The translations under genes were made by a program, and so were the position numbers. Below, in pieces: positions 20,052 to 28,206 of a stretch of 64,000 nucleotides of DNA. This DNA is from Tumebacillus sp. BK434 (lineage in GTDB: Bacteria; Bacillota; Bacilli; Tumebacillales; Tumebacillaceae). Position 1 is the first letter of the stretch; each line of letters opens with the position of its first letter. The stretch is taken from assembly GCF_004340785.1 (NCBI RefSeq), contig NZ_SLXS01000002.1:310001-374000 (forward strand), written 5' to 3'. Under the pieces are notes generated by a model that was given only the letters and a program-made list of their open reading frames with translations, made no database searches and was not told the DNA's origin.

Positions 20052-20585
20052 ATGACCGACATAGAGCTTGAGTCGTTGATTCTCTCTGCGATGCAGGGGA
20101 AAAAGGAAGCATTCGCCCGGCTGATCGAGCGGTTTCGGACGTATGCGTTCCAAACGGCGTATGGTTTTTTACAGGATCGAATGGATGCGGAAGATGTGGT
20201 GCAGGAGGCATTTACCAAAGCGTATTTTTCCATCGGCAAACTCCAATCTCCGCATGCCTTTCATTCCTGGTTTTCTCGAATCGTCACCAACCTCTGTCTG
20301 GATCGCTTGAAGCGAAGGCGTTACAGCTTGGCGTCTGAACGGATAGAGGAGGTCGCGGAGCAGCGAGATTCAGCGTCTGGTCTATCCCGCTCGCTCGAAC
20401 GCTTAACGATTGAGGAGGCCCTGGGCAGACTGTCTCCCGAGATGAGGGAAGTGCTGGTGTTGCGGGAACTCCAAGGGTTCGATTATCAAGAGATTGCAGA
20501 GATTCTGCGGATTCCCATAGGCACTGTACGGTCGAGGTTGCACGCGGGTCGATTGCATCTGAGAAAACACCTGGCGCCGGAATAA
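20052..20585 (+). CDS. ECF RNA polymerase sigma factor
   Basis: 177 residues, the usual ECF length. Region 2 contains DAEDVVQEAFTKAY and FHSWFSRIVTNLCLDRLKRRR. Region 4 contains LSPEMREVLVLRELQGFDYQEIAEIL and GTVRSRLHAGR. It is SigW/RpoE-like and probably responds to envelope stress. It is followed after 25 bases by its anti-sigma factor and then a membrane protein, forming one operon. Confidence 0.95.
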   Translation: MTDIELESLILSAMQGKKEAFARLIERFRTYAFQTAYGFLQDRMDAEDVVQEAFTKAYFSIGKLQSPHAFHSWFSRIVTNLCLDRLKRRRYSLASERIEEVAEQRDSASGLSRSLERLTIEEALGRLSPEMREVLVLRELQGFDYQEIAEILRIPIGTVRSRLHAGRLHLRKHLAPE

Positions 20586-20610
20586 ACTGTGAAGCAGGAG
20601 TGATTGTGAG

Positions 20611-21117
20611 ATGGAGCAACACGTGCTGGACGACTTGTCGGCCTATATGGATCAGGAACTCCTACCCGAGGATGAGGCGCGAGTAAGATCGCATCTGGAA
20701 GAGTGTGCATCTTGCAGAGAGGTATATCAAGAGCTGTCTGCCGTTTCTCTTGCTTTTCGGCAGCAATGGGGGGCGCTTGAACCATCGGCGGATCTCGACG
20801 ATCGTATCTGGCTCACCATACAAGCAGTGGAAAACAGCCGAGAACGGAAATCTGCATGGGTGAGCATGGGAAGTCTGGTCGCCTGCCTGCTGCTTATTAC
20901 CGGATTCTTGTTCTCGCCGTGGGGAGTGATCCTGTCTCGTTCGGTCTTTGCCATGATCGGGTGGCTTTGGACGGGATTGTCGGTCTTGGCTGCTGTGGTT
21001 ACCCTCTCGCCCTACGTAGTAGGCGGTTCGTTGGTTGTAGCAGTCTGTCTGCTGGTTGGCAGTGTGTGGAGTGTTCGAAAACTCGTAACCGGTTTTTCGA
21101 CAGGTGAAATGGTATGA
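20611..21117 (+). CDS. Zinc-finger anti-sigma factor
   Basis: 168 residues. The N-terminal H-x3-C-x2-C cluster (HLEECASCREVY) is the zinc-binding anti-sigma (zf-HC2) domain that holds the ECF factor. Two C-terminal transmembrane helices (about 90-115 and 120-150) anchor it. It probably releases the sigma factor after envelope damage by regulated proteolysis. Its stop overlaps the next start (ATGA). Confidence 0.93.
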   Translation: MEQHVLDDLSAYMDQELLPEDEARVRSHLEECASCREVYQELSAVSLAFRQQWGALEPSADLDDRIWLTIQAVENSRERKSAWVSMGSLVACLLLITGFLFSPWGVILSRSVFAMIGWLWTGLSVLAAVVTLSPYVVGGSLVVAVCLLVGSVWSVRKLVTGFSTGEMV

Positions 21118-21953
21118 AAAGGCTGAACCGGAAAGTAGTAAGCCTCTTAGTACTCATCATCGCTTGTATTGCGCTGTTGCCAGTTGGCGTGATGGCAACA
21201 GATAACGAAGTGATTGTGAAGAATACGCCGACCTCTGTCCCGCAAGAGCAAACGCTGCAAACGCTGGTGGTTCTGAACCACGATGCGAAGATCGAAGGCA
21301 GGGTAACCGATGTTGTGTTTGTGTACAACGGTGATGTAGAGTTGACTTCAACATCGAAGACCGGGGTTGTCGTGGTGCTTGGGGGCCATGTGCAACAGCA
21401 AAACGGGGCGTACGTGGAGGACGGAGTGGCAGAGGTCACGTTTGACAATGCGCTGCTAAACAATTCCTTGCTGGCTCTGGTCGTTGTGGCCGGGTTGTGG
21501 GTGGTACGGCTTACACTCAGTTTGATTTTCGTCGTCCTTCCTGTTCTGCTGGCGTTGGCCCTGCGTGACCGGCTGGAAAAACCGGTAGCCTTCCTGCGAA
21601 TTGCCATTGCGAGGACAGGAGCGGTTGGAATGGTGGTGTTGGTCGGCGGGTTGGGGATCAGCTTGATGCTCGCCCTCTCGCTTCTCGGTGCACCGATTGC
21701 ACTCCTGTTTATAATCGTCCTACTTCTTCTCTTTGCGGCAGGTTATACGGTGGTCTCGTTTCACGTAGGGAAGATGATCGCGGGGGATCGTCCTTTTTCC
21801 AATGGAGTGTGGAGACCAACATTCCTTGGAGCTGTCGCGATCGTGGCGATGAGTAACATTCCGTTGTTTGGTGGAATCTTGCTCTTGCTTGTCATCTCGC
21901 TCTCCATCGGCATTTCCACTGTGTGGTTGTGGCAATGGAAGGCGAGGCGGTAG
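21114..21953 (+). CDS. Membrane protein with bactofilin-like extracytoplasmic segment
   Basis: 279 residues with a signal peptide (LLVLIIACIALLPVGVMA). Residues 30-120 form an extracytoplasmic beta-rich stretch with repeats resembling polymer-forming bactofilin-type domains (NHDAKIEGRVTDVVFVYNGDVEL). Four C-terminal transmembrane helices follow. It is translationally coupled to the anti-sigma gene, so it is likely part of the same stress response. Exact role unknown. Confidence 0.75.
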   Translation: MKRLNRKVVSLLVLIIACIALLPVGVMATDNEVIVKNTPTSVPQEQTLQTLVVLNHDAKIEGRVTDVVFVYNGDVELTSTSKTGVVVVLGGHVQQQNGAYVEDGVAEVTFDNALLNNSLLALVVVAGLWVVRLTLSLIFVVLPVLLALALRDRLEKPVAFLRIAIARTGAVGMVVLVGGLGISLMLALSLLGAPIALLFIIVLLLLFAAGYTVVSFHVGKMIAGDRPFSNGVWRPTFLGAVAIVAMSNIPLFGGILLLLVISLSIGISTVWLWQWKARR

Positions 21954-21961
21954 AGGAGCGA

Positions 21962-21993
21962 GAAAAGTCATGACCGCTTGGTCATGACTTTTC
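21962..21993. terminator. Bidirectional terminator between convergent genes
   Basis: GAAAAGTCATGACC / GGTCATGACTTTTC, perfect 14-bp stem with loop GCTT. It serves the ECF operon and the convergent MFS gene, whose stop codon lies inside the stem. Confidence 0.85.
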
Positions 21994-23184
21994 TACTTGA
22001 CGATCATCTTTTTGCATGAGCAACAAAATCGCAGCCAGTACTGCAAGAAGGGAGCTGCTACCGAAGGCAACAAGAGGCCCGAAGTTCTGCCAAAAAAGAC
22101 CGGCGAGCACACTGGCAGGAAGGGCCGCCATACCTGTCAACGCGTTAAATGTCCCTAGAGCCGTGCCGCGTTGTTCCTCTGGAACCAGATCTGCTATGTA
22201 CGCTTTTTGTATGCCCTCAGTAGCAGCATAGTAAAGCCCATAGAGCACGAACAAGACCCAAATCCAACCAACACTTTTGACAAGACCAAATCCGAGATAG
22301 ATGGCGGCAAAGATCAGATATCCGGAGACGATGAGGGGTTTACGACCTAAGCGATCCGAGAGGATCCCCAGAGGTACAGAGAAGAGGCTGCTTGTCAGGT
22401 TGAACGTTAAATACGCCAGCGGTATCAATGCGATGGCCATTCCTACATCTTGTGCTCGCAAGACGAGAAACGCATCAGAGAAATTGCCGATGGAGAAGAG
22501 CGTCGCAATCAGGGTAAACCCAATCACCCGTGTATTCATGTTTTTAAACGTGATCTTTGGCAACGTCCTGCGTGTAGAAGGCAGTTTCTCTCGGCTGCGC
22601 TCTTTTAAAAAGAAGATAAGCAACAGCACGGCGAGAATGCCTGGGACCGCAGACGCCCAAAAGACGACCTGATAATTACCACCTGACCAACCAAGAATGC
22701 CGACTGCGACTAAGGGACCGATAGCAGCTCCAAGTGCATCCATCGACCGTCGGAAGCCAAATGCTCGACCTCGCTCCTCTTTTGATGTGGAATTCGCCAG
22801 CAGTGTATCTCGGGCAGTGCTTCGCACCCCTTTACCAAAACGGTCCGCTAGTCGAATTGCGAGAATTTGCCCCCAAGTCGTGCTCAAGGCAAACAACGGC
22901 TTCACAAGATTTGACAGAGCATATCCTGCGACCATTAAAGGTTTGCTCTTGCCGTATCGATCCGATGCCCAGCCAGACAGCCATTTTAGAATGCTGGCGA
23001 TACTTTCTGCGATCCCTTCAATCACACCTACAGTTGCTACTTGAACGTGTAGAACCGTAGTGAGATATAACGGGAGAATCGGTACAATCATCTGGCTTGA
23101 AAGATCGGTCAAAAAGCTAACCAATCCGATAACGAAAATAATCCGGTTCATTCCGAAGAGACGATGCTGCGGAGTCTGATCCAT
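21982..23184 (-). CDS. MFS transporter
   Basis: 400 residues with twelve hydrophobic segments. The MFS loop 2-3 motif appears as GWASDRYGKSKPLMVAG and again in the second half as GILSDRLGRKPLIVSGY. It is a proton-driven exporter by family; the substrate is unknown. It lies upstream of a ChrA gene in the same direction, with a hairpin between them. Confidence 0.9.
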   Translation of the reverse strand: MDQTPQHRLFGMNRIIFVIGLVSFLTDLSSQMIVPILPLYLTTVLHVQVATVGVIEGIAESIASILKWLSGWASDRYGKSKPLMVAGYALSNLVKPLFALSTTWGQILAIRLADRFGKGVRSTARDTLLANSTSKEERGRAFGFRRSMDALGAAIGPLVAVGILGWSGGNYQVVFWASAVPGILAVLLLIFFLKERSREKLPSTRRTLPKITFKNMNTRVIGFTLIATLFSIGNFSDAFLVLRAQDVGMAIALIPLAYLTFNLTSSLFSVPLGILSDRLGRKPLIVSGYLIFAAIYLGFGLVKSVGWIWVLFVLYGLYYAATEGIQKAYIADLVPEEQRGTALGTFNALTGMAALPASVLAGLFWQNFGPLVAFGSSSLLAVLAAILLLMQKDDRQVEKS

Positions 23185-23307
23185 AAGAAGCCGCTCACCT
23201 CGAATTTTGGCTAATGTGATTACCTATATCATAAACGAATGGCTCACAAAAAACATTCAAGGTGCATCTCAGACGTGAAGATACGACAACATGCATCTCT
23301 TTGTGGA

Positions 23308-23346
23308 GAAAGCCCTCTGTCCCGGCGTTGGACAGAGGGCTTTTTG
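23308..23346. terminator. Terminator between chrA and the MFS gene
   Basis: AAAGCCCTCTGTCC / GGACAGAGGGCTTT stem. The T-run is good on the plus strand and short on the minus strand, where it would end chrA. Confidence 0.7.
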
Positions 23347-23355
23347 CGTATCCCG

Positions 23356-24519
23356 TTACCCAATCAAAAACCCGCTGAGCGCCCCGGCCAGAACAATCAC
23401 CCACGGCGGAAGCTTCCAATGGACGAGCATCCCGAACAAGACGGCGGCGAGTGCGAAGTCGAGCGGGGCGAGGATTGAGCTCGTCCAGATCGGCGTATAG
23501 AAGGCGGCGATGAGGATGCCGACCACGGAGGCGTTGATCGCGAGCAGAGCTCCTTGCACCTGCGATTTGCGGCGCAGCGCGTCCCAGAATGGCAGGACAC
23601 CGACGACCAGCAGGAACGCGGGGAGGAAGATCGCCACCGTCGCGAGCAAGGCTCCTGACCACCCGTTGATCATCGCGCCGAGATACGCGGCAAAGGTGAA
23701 CAACGGGCCCGGCACCGCCTGCGTCGCACCATATCCGGCGAGGAAGTCCTCATGGCTAACCCAGCCGGTGAGCACGACTTCCCGTTCAAGCAGGGGCAGC
23801 ACCACATGTCCGCCGCCGAAGACAAGCGAGCCGGATCGGTAGAAGTTGTCGAACATCGAGACCGTCTGGCTGTCGGTGAGGGAACTTATCATCGGAAGCG
23901 AGACCAGCAGAGTGAAGAAGAGAAGCAGTGCTGTTACGGCTACACCACGTGAAACAGGCACGTTTATCTGGGGGATGTCGATGTTCATGTTCTGCCTGAA
24001 GAGGAACCAGCCCAGAACTCCCGCGACGGCAATGATTACGACTTGGGTCAGAACACTGGGCCAAGCGAGCGATACCACGGTTGCGAGGATGGCGATGGTT
24101 GCACGGCTCCGGTCAGGGGCGAGCGAGCGTCCCATGCCCCAGATCGCTTGTGCAACGATGGCGACGGCGACGATTTTCAGGCCGTGCAGCCATCCGCTAT
24201 CTGCCACCGGATTGCCTTGGAGCAGGAGCGCGAACAGGATCAGCATGAGCACAGAAGGCAGAGTAAACCCGATCCACGCTACCAAACCGCCGAGCAGACC
24301 CGCCCGCATCAGACCTATACCGATGCCAACCTGCGAACTGGCCGGGCCGGGCAAGAACTGACAGAGCGCCACGAGATCGACGTAACTGCGCTCGTCCATC
24401 CAGCGACGGCGCTTGATGTATTCATTATGAAAATAGCCTAGATGAGCGACCGGGCCACCGAACGAAGTCAGTCCTAGCTTTGTCGATACCAACAAGATTT
24501 CAAGCAGGTTACGAAACAT
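23356..24519 (-). CDS. chrA: Chromate efflux transporter ChrA
   Basis: About 387 residues from the ATG at 24519; AGGAGAGGAGG lies 13 bases upstream, so a TTG nearer to it is also possible. It has two homologous CHR domains: the N-terminal half has FGGPVAHLGYFHNEY and QFLPGPASSQ, and the C-terminal half FGGGHVVLPLLEREVV and QAVPGPLFTFAAYLG. This is the long-chain ChrA type, which exports chromate across the membrane. It ends on a hairpin at 23308-23346. Confidence 0.93.
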   Translation of the reverse strand: MFRNLLEILLVSTKLGLTSFGGPVAHLGYFHNEYIKRRRWMDERSYVDLVALCQFLPGPASSQVGIGIGLMRAGLLGGLVAWIGFTLPSVLMLILFALLLQGNPVADSGWLHGLKIVAVAIVAQAIWGMGRSLAPDRSRATIAILATVVSLAWPSVLTQVVIIAVAGVLGWFLFRQNMNIDIPQINVPVSRGVAVTALLLFFTLLVSLPMISSLTDSQTVSMFDNFYRSGSLVFGGGHVVLPLLEREVVLTGWVSHEDFLAGYGATQAVPGPLFTFAAYLGAMINGWSGALLATVAIFLPAFLLVVGVLPFWDALRRKSQVQGALLAINASVVGILIAAFYTPIWTSSILAPLDFALAAVLFGMLVHWKLPPWVIVLAGALSGFLIG

Positions 24520-24546
24520 GAATGCAAGAAAACCTCCTCTCCTCAT

Positions 24547-25157
24547 AAGGCTACCATAGATTTGTTAAGAAAATAGCATACCCGCACGTGGAGAAACGGG
24601 TGCACAGCGGAATTGTTTTTAATTAATCAACAACAGTTGGGAAATCAACTGCGCTTTCTTACTGCCAAAGTGAACGAAATCCAAGCGTGATCGTCTTCCA
24701 TTGGTGAGTGGAAGAAAAGACCATACCGAGGGATGTCCACAATATGGTCAGCAAGAAGCATTGCTTATCTAGTGGAGCTTCATAGGGAGATTCAAACACG
24801 AGTCTCTTCAGGTGGTGAAGCCCGGTCAACTATTGGTAACTCCTTTAGCCATGAAGAGTTTGTTATGCCCAGTAATGAACATTATCCCCCAGAAAAATCG
24901 TGACACGAGCTGATGCTGCAATAACAGGAAAAACTCTCTTGTCATAAGATGAGTTGGTGAGATCGATGTAATAAGGATTCATCGAACTTTTCAGTTAAGA
25001 TCTTTTTTATCCAAGCATATTGTATCGTTAATGAGATGTTGCCTCTTTGCTATTTTACTGCTGTTCTTTATTGCCCTACTTTGTAGTCATGATTCATCCT
25101 TCAGCCAATATTTCGGAATTGGGAATAAATATATTGTATTTTAAAAAATAGAAATTA
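24547..25157. other. Gene-free stretch upstream of the TOMM cluster
   Basis: About 600 AT-rich bases. I see no supported gene or RNA. The promoter of the peptide cluster is at its right edge. Confidence 0.5.
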
Positions 25158-25190
25158 TGGTATACAATTCCACATGGAATGTGGTATAAA
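25158..25190 (+). promoter_or_regulatory. Promoter/operator of the TOMM cluster
   Basis: Two extended -10 elements of form TGGTATA occur 24 bases apart (TATACA at 25161-25166, TATAAA at 25185-25190). They flank the dyad ATTCCACATGGAAT (25167-25180), whose 6-bp arms are perfect. A repressor bound there would cover either start site. No good -35 box was found. Confidence 0.5.
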
Positions 25191-25283
25191 AAATATACAA
25201 ACAAATTTGAAGAGATAACAAGCTGGATCCACTTGTGTTTTCATCAATTTTGTTTGTAAAAACATTTCATGGAGGGGAAACAA

Positions 25284-25403
25284 ATGACCATCGAAATCAA
25301 AGCTGTGAATTTTGAAGAAGCAATCCAAAACAACAATGAAGTAGTGTGTGGCGTGCAAAACGGTTGTTGCTGCGGCGGCGGCTCCGAAGCCCCGCTGAAA
25401 TAG
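25284..25403 (+). CDS. TOMM (thiazole/oxazole-modified) precursor peptide
   Basis: 39-residue peptide with a GGAGGGG ribosome binding site. The N-terminal ~20 residues form an acidic leader (IEIKAVNFEEAIQNNNEVV). The C-terminal part carries Cys22, then NGCCCGGGS with Cys28-30 and Ser34, ending APLK. Cys and Ser in glycine-rich contexts are the classical substrates of YcaO cyclodehydratases, and the cluster encoding YcaO, its partner and a dehydrogenase begins 70 bases downstream. I infer thiazoles at the cysteines and export of the mature peptide after leader removal. No precursor with this exact core is known to me. It was found by reading the gap before the synthetase, as it is shorter than usual gene cut-offs. 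Confidence 0.85.
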   Translation: MTIEIKAVNFEEAIQNNNEVVCGVQNGCCCGGGSEAPLK

Positions 25404-25421
25404 TCACATTGCTGATTTACG

Positions 25422-25447
25422 GACCGAAGACGCCATCGTCTTCGGTC
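25422..25447 (+). terminator. Attenuator-like hairpin between precursor and synthetase genes
   Basis: Perfect 11-bp stem GACCGAAGACG / CGTCTTCGGTC with loop CCAT, followed by TCTTACTT, a weak T-run. Partial termination here would make more precursor mRNA than enzyme mRNA, a common RiPP arrangement. Confidence 0.65.
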
Positions 25448-25473
25448 TCTTACTTCACGAAGGAGGGAGTCAT

Positions 25474-26262
25474 TTGTACGTTGAACTGATCGGAGATATT
25501 CTTTGTAAGGGTGAAGATTTGATATTTATTGATCCGTTTGAGCGGAAAGCCTTTCAAATATTCGGCGAAGATGCAAAAGTTTTGAAAAGAGTGGTCCCGC
25601 TTTTCACGGGAACACTAACCGTTTCCAGGATTGCGCAGATTTTAGATCTCGATGTACAAATGCTATATGAAGTTACTCGTTTGTTGGAGTCCCATAAAAT
25701 CGTAACTTTAAAGGAAAAAGTCAACTCGAAGATTGTGCTGACTACACAATCCTTGCCTGATTCAGTTTTGGAAGCCATTCAGCTGCAAGAAGAACTCGTT
25801 GATGTTTGCCAGATCAAATCACCTCATCAAATTTCGGAAACTGACGATCTAATCGTTGCTATAGATTTTGATAGTAACTACGACTTTTTCCACGGAATTC
25901 AAAAAAAGTCGTTCCACCATAAAACTCCCTGGTTCAAAGTCTCGTTGCAAGAGCCGCATCTCTTGTTGGGACCATTTTTCTTTCCGGACGGAGGACCCTG
26001 TTATACCTGCAGCCGTACTCGAATTCAAACTAACACAAAATTTAACTCCGCTTCAGAAATGTTTGGCGGTTACGGTCAAATCGAAAAACTGATCTATCCT
26101 TTTGTAGTTCGGGAACTTTTAAAATTTATTAAAACGAACGCTAGAATCACATTATTCGAGAGGGAAGCAGTAATAAATTTGTCGCAGTATGAAGTTGATA
26201 CGTATCGCGTACTGCGAATTCCGAACTGTCCGAGTTGTCAGGAACAGGAGGCCTCTGTATGA
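25474..26262 (+). CDS. TOMM cyclodehydratase partner (ocin-ThiF-like, leader-binding)
   Basis: 262 residues from a TTG start behind AAGGAGGG. The N-terminal ~90 residues are winged-helix-like (FTGTLTVSRIAQILDLDVQMLYEVTRLLE), matching leader-recognition elements. The segment LLGPFFFPDGGPCYTCSRTR, with C-x2-C, and the C-terminal CPSCQ give two pairs of zinc-binding cysteines, as in the bacteriocin cyclodehydratase family. It presents the precursor leader to YcaO. Its stop overlaps the YcaO start. Confidence 0.85.
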   Translation: MYVELIGDILCKGEDLIFIDPFERKAFQIFGEDAKVLKRVVPLFTGTLTVSRIAQILDLDVQMLYEVTRLLESHKIVTLKEKVNSKIVLTTQSLPDSVLEAIQLQEELVDVCQIKSPHQISETDDLIVAIDFDSNYDFFHGIQKKSFHHKTPWFKVSLQEPHLLLGPFFFPDGGPCYTCSRTRIQTNTKFNSASEMFGGYGQIEKLIYPFVVRELLKFIKTNARITLFEREAVINLSQYEVDTYRVLRIPNCPSCQEQEASV

Positions 26263-27485
26263 ATGTTGAAGTGTTATTAAGCGAGATCGTGCATTCAAGA
26301 GGCGGATTGATACGAACATTGACTCGAGTCCACTCTCCTTTTCTTTCGCCACTAACGTATAGTTATGTGGCGCTTATTTCTCCACTCGATGGTTCAAGTG
26401 AAGAGATTGCCGGCTCAGGCTTTTCCTTGATGAAGGGAAACTCACAGATGTCTGCTGTAGGGGAAGCTATAGAGCGCTACAGTGCAACCATTTATGTGGA
26501 GTCTCAACTGATTCGATCCACTTACGAGGAACTTACCGTTCAAGGGGTTGATCCCACAGTTTTTTGCAGGTATCACGAAGAGCAATATCTTCAATTATCA
26601 GAGGTTCGCTCAGTTGATCATCAAACACCAATATACTGGACAAAGGGTAAACGAGTTCGAACCGGAGAGGAAGCATGGCTTCCATTTGAGACTGTGTATT
26701 TGAAAATCCCGGCTATCAAACCTTTTCGCGATGTGATTTCAACAGGTCTAGCCTGCGGAAGTTCACTAGAGCAGGCTTTGACAAGTGGCTTATTAGAATG
26801 CATAGAGCGTGATGCCTTTATGTTATTTTGGACACTGGGTATGGTACGTGCTCAAGTAAATGTGACATCGATAGACGATTCTTATCTCCTTCAGTTGTTG
26901 AAAGTAGCCCGTGAAGCCAATGTCGAACTGTCTGTCTATGATATTTCTCAACCGGAATTTCCCGTCACCACAATCTTAACTGTATTAAAATTCAAGGGGC
27001 GCCGGGGATTTTACCTTGGCTGTGCAGCACATCTCAATTCCCCTACGGCGATTCGAAAGTCAATGGAAGAAGCGATTAGCGGTGGAACAGCGTTTTTTGA
27101 AAGAATTTATCAACACGGGATGAACGTACCCGACCATTATCAGGAGATTCGAACGTTGGAGGATCATACTGCCTATTACTTATCTGGCGCTTTGGATGAA
27201 ATTCTTTGCGAATTGATCCCTGAACAGTTGGATTGCTACATACCTGACCAATGTACAACATTTGAAGAAGTTGTCGATGTGCTCGAACGGCAAGGACATC
27301 CCGTATATTCTGCCGAATTGACCACAGCAGATGTTAAAGAGCTTGGGATGAATGTGATTCGAATCGTAACACCGACACTCGTTTTTCTACCGGTGGGGCC
27401 AACCATGTTGCAGTGTGAGAGGTTGCAAGAGAAATGCGAGAAAGCCAGCCGACCTATGAATTTGCTCCCGCATCCGTTTCCATAA
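26259..27485 (+). CDS. YcaO-domain azoline-forming cyclodehydratase
   Basis: 408 residues; the start is ATG 26259 (CAGGAGG site), overlapping the upstream stop as ATGA. The conserved ATP-binding glutamates are in SAVGEAIERYSA (about residues 67-78) and LLECIERDAF. The C-terminus ends PHPFP, the proline-rich tail that completes the YcaO active site. It uses ATP to cyclise Cys/Ser/Thr side chains onto the preceding amide, giving azolines in the precursor. Confidence 0.95.
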   Translation: MNVEVLLSEIVHSRGGLIRTLTRVHSPFLSPLTYSYVALISPLDGSSEEIAGSGFSLMKGNSQMSAVGEAIERYSATIYVESQLIRSTYEELTVQGVDPTVFCRYHEEQYLQLSEVRSVDHQTPIYWTKGKRVRTGEEAWLPFETVYLKIPAIKPFRDVISTGLACGSSLEQALTSGLLECIERDAFMLFWTLGMVRAQVNVTSIDDSYLLQLLKVAREANVELSVYDISQPEFPVTTILTVLKFKGRRGFYLGCAAHLNSPTAIRKSMEEAISGGTAFFERIYQHGMNVPDHYQEIRTLEDHTAYYLSGALDEILCELIPEQLDCYIPDQCTTFEEVVDVLERQGHPVYSAELTTADVKELGMNVIRIVTPTLVFLPVGPTMLQCERLQEKCEKASRPMNLLPHPFP

Positions 27486-27498
27486 AGGAGGGTTCGTC

Positions 27499-28200
27499 AT
27501 GTATCTAGACGAGAACAAATTGGTACATCTTTTTCACTCAAATTCCAGTTATTATCCTGCAATAGGAAAACATGCGCCAACAAAATATTATCAAGCCACC
27601 TCCATAAGCAAAAATTACCCGGCACATCCATTTGATCTGCAGCCGGAAACGGATTGCAAAACTCGCTTCCCAAGCATTGGTTCGATAAGAGAATATAGTA
27701 AGTGCCCAATGCAAAAATCTACCATGTTTACTATCTTGCAAAATTCCTTCTGTGTACGAAATGCTCACTCTACCACACCATCGGCCGGTGCGTTACTTCC
27801 GATAGAATTGTATCTGGTTCTGCTCAATGTGGACCAAGCAGAGGCGGGCTATTATCATTACCATCGTGAAATGCAAAGTTTGACATATATAAAAGAAGTT
27901 CACGGTGATCTTCCATTTCTTACACCGGTCAATCAATTTGCGAAATCCGCTTCTTTCTTGATTATCATGACTGGAAATCTCACATCGATGATCTTGAAGT
28001 ACGGAGCAAGAGCCTATCGCTATGCGTTGTTGGAGTGTGGGCATATCGGACAAAACGTGTCACTGAACAGCGAACTGTGCGATGCCGGTTCTTGTGCGAT
28101 TGGAGGGTTTCATGATGACTTGTTATCGGAGACCCTTAACTTGGGACCGGATGAATTTCCTCTGTACTTATATAGCGTTGGGATAAAATCGAGTGAGTAA
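27499..28200 (+). CDS. SagB-type azoline dehydrogenase
   Basis: 233 residues with an AAGGAGGG site. It matches the SagB/nitroreductase family: RFPSIGSIREYSKCPM near the N-terminus, the PSAGALLPIELYLVLLNVD FMN-binding region, and ALLECGHIGQNVSLNSELC in the second half. It is FMN-dependent and oxidises thiazolines to thiazoles. It follows YcaO by 13 bases and is one operon with it. The N-terminal extension typical of longer SagB proteins is short here. Confidence 0.9.
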   Translation: MYLDENKLVHLFHSNSSYYPAIGKHAPTKYYQATSISKNYPAHPFDLQPETDCKTRFPSIGSIREYSKCPMQKSTMFTILQNSFCVRNAHSTTPSAGALLPIELYLVLLNVDQAEAGYYHYHREMQSLTYIKEVHGDLPFLTPVNQFAKSASFLIIMTGNLTSMILKYGARAYRYALLECGHIGQNVSLNSELCDAGSCAIGGFHDDLLSETLNLGPDEFPLYLYSVGIKSSE

Positions 28201-28206
28201 GCGAGT

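Noticed and set aside
25284..25403. Alternative reading of the Cys-rich peptide as a small metallothionein
   Set aside because: The leader-like acidic N-terminus and the adjoining YcaO, partner and dehydrogenase genes favour a RiPP precursor.
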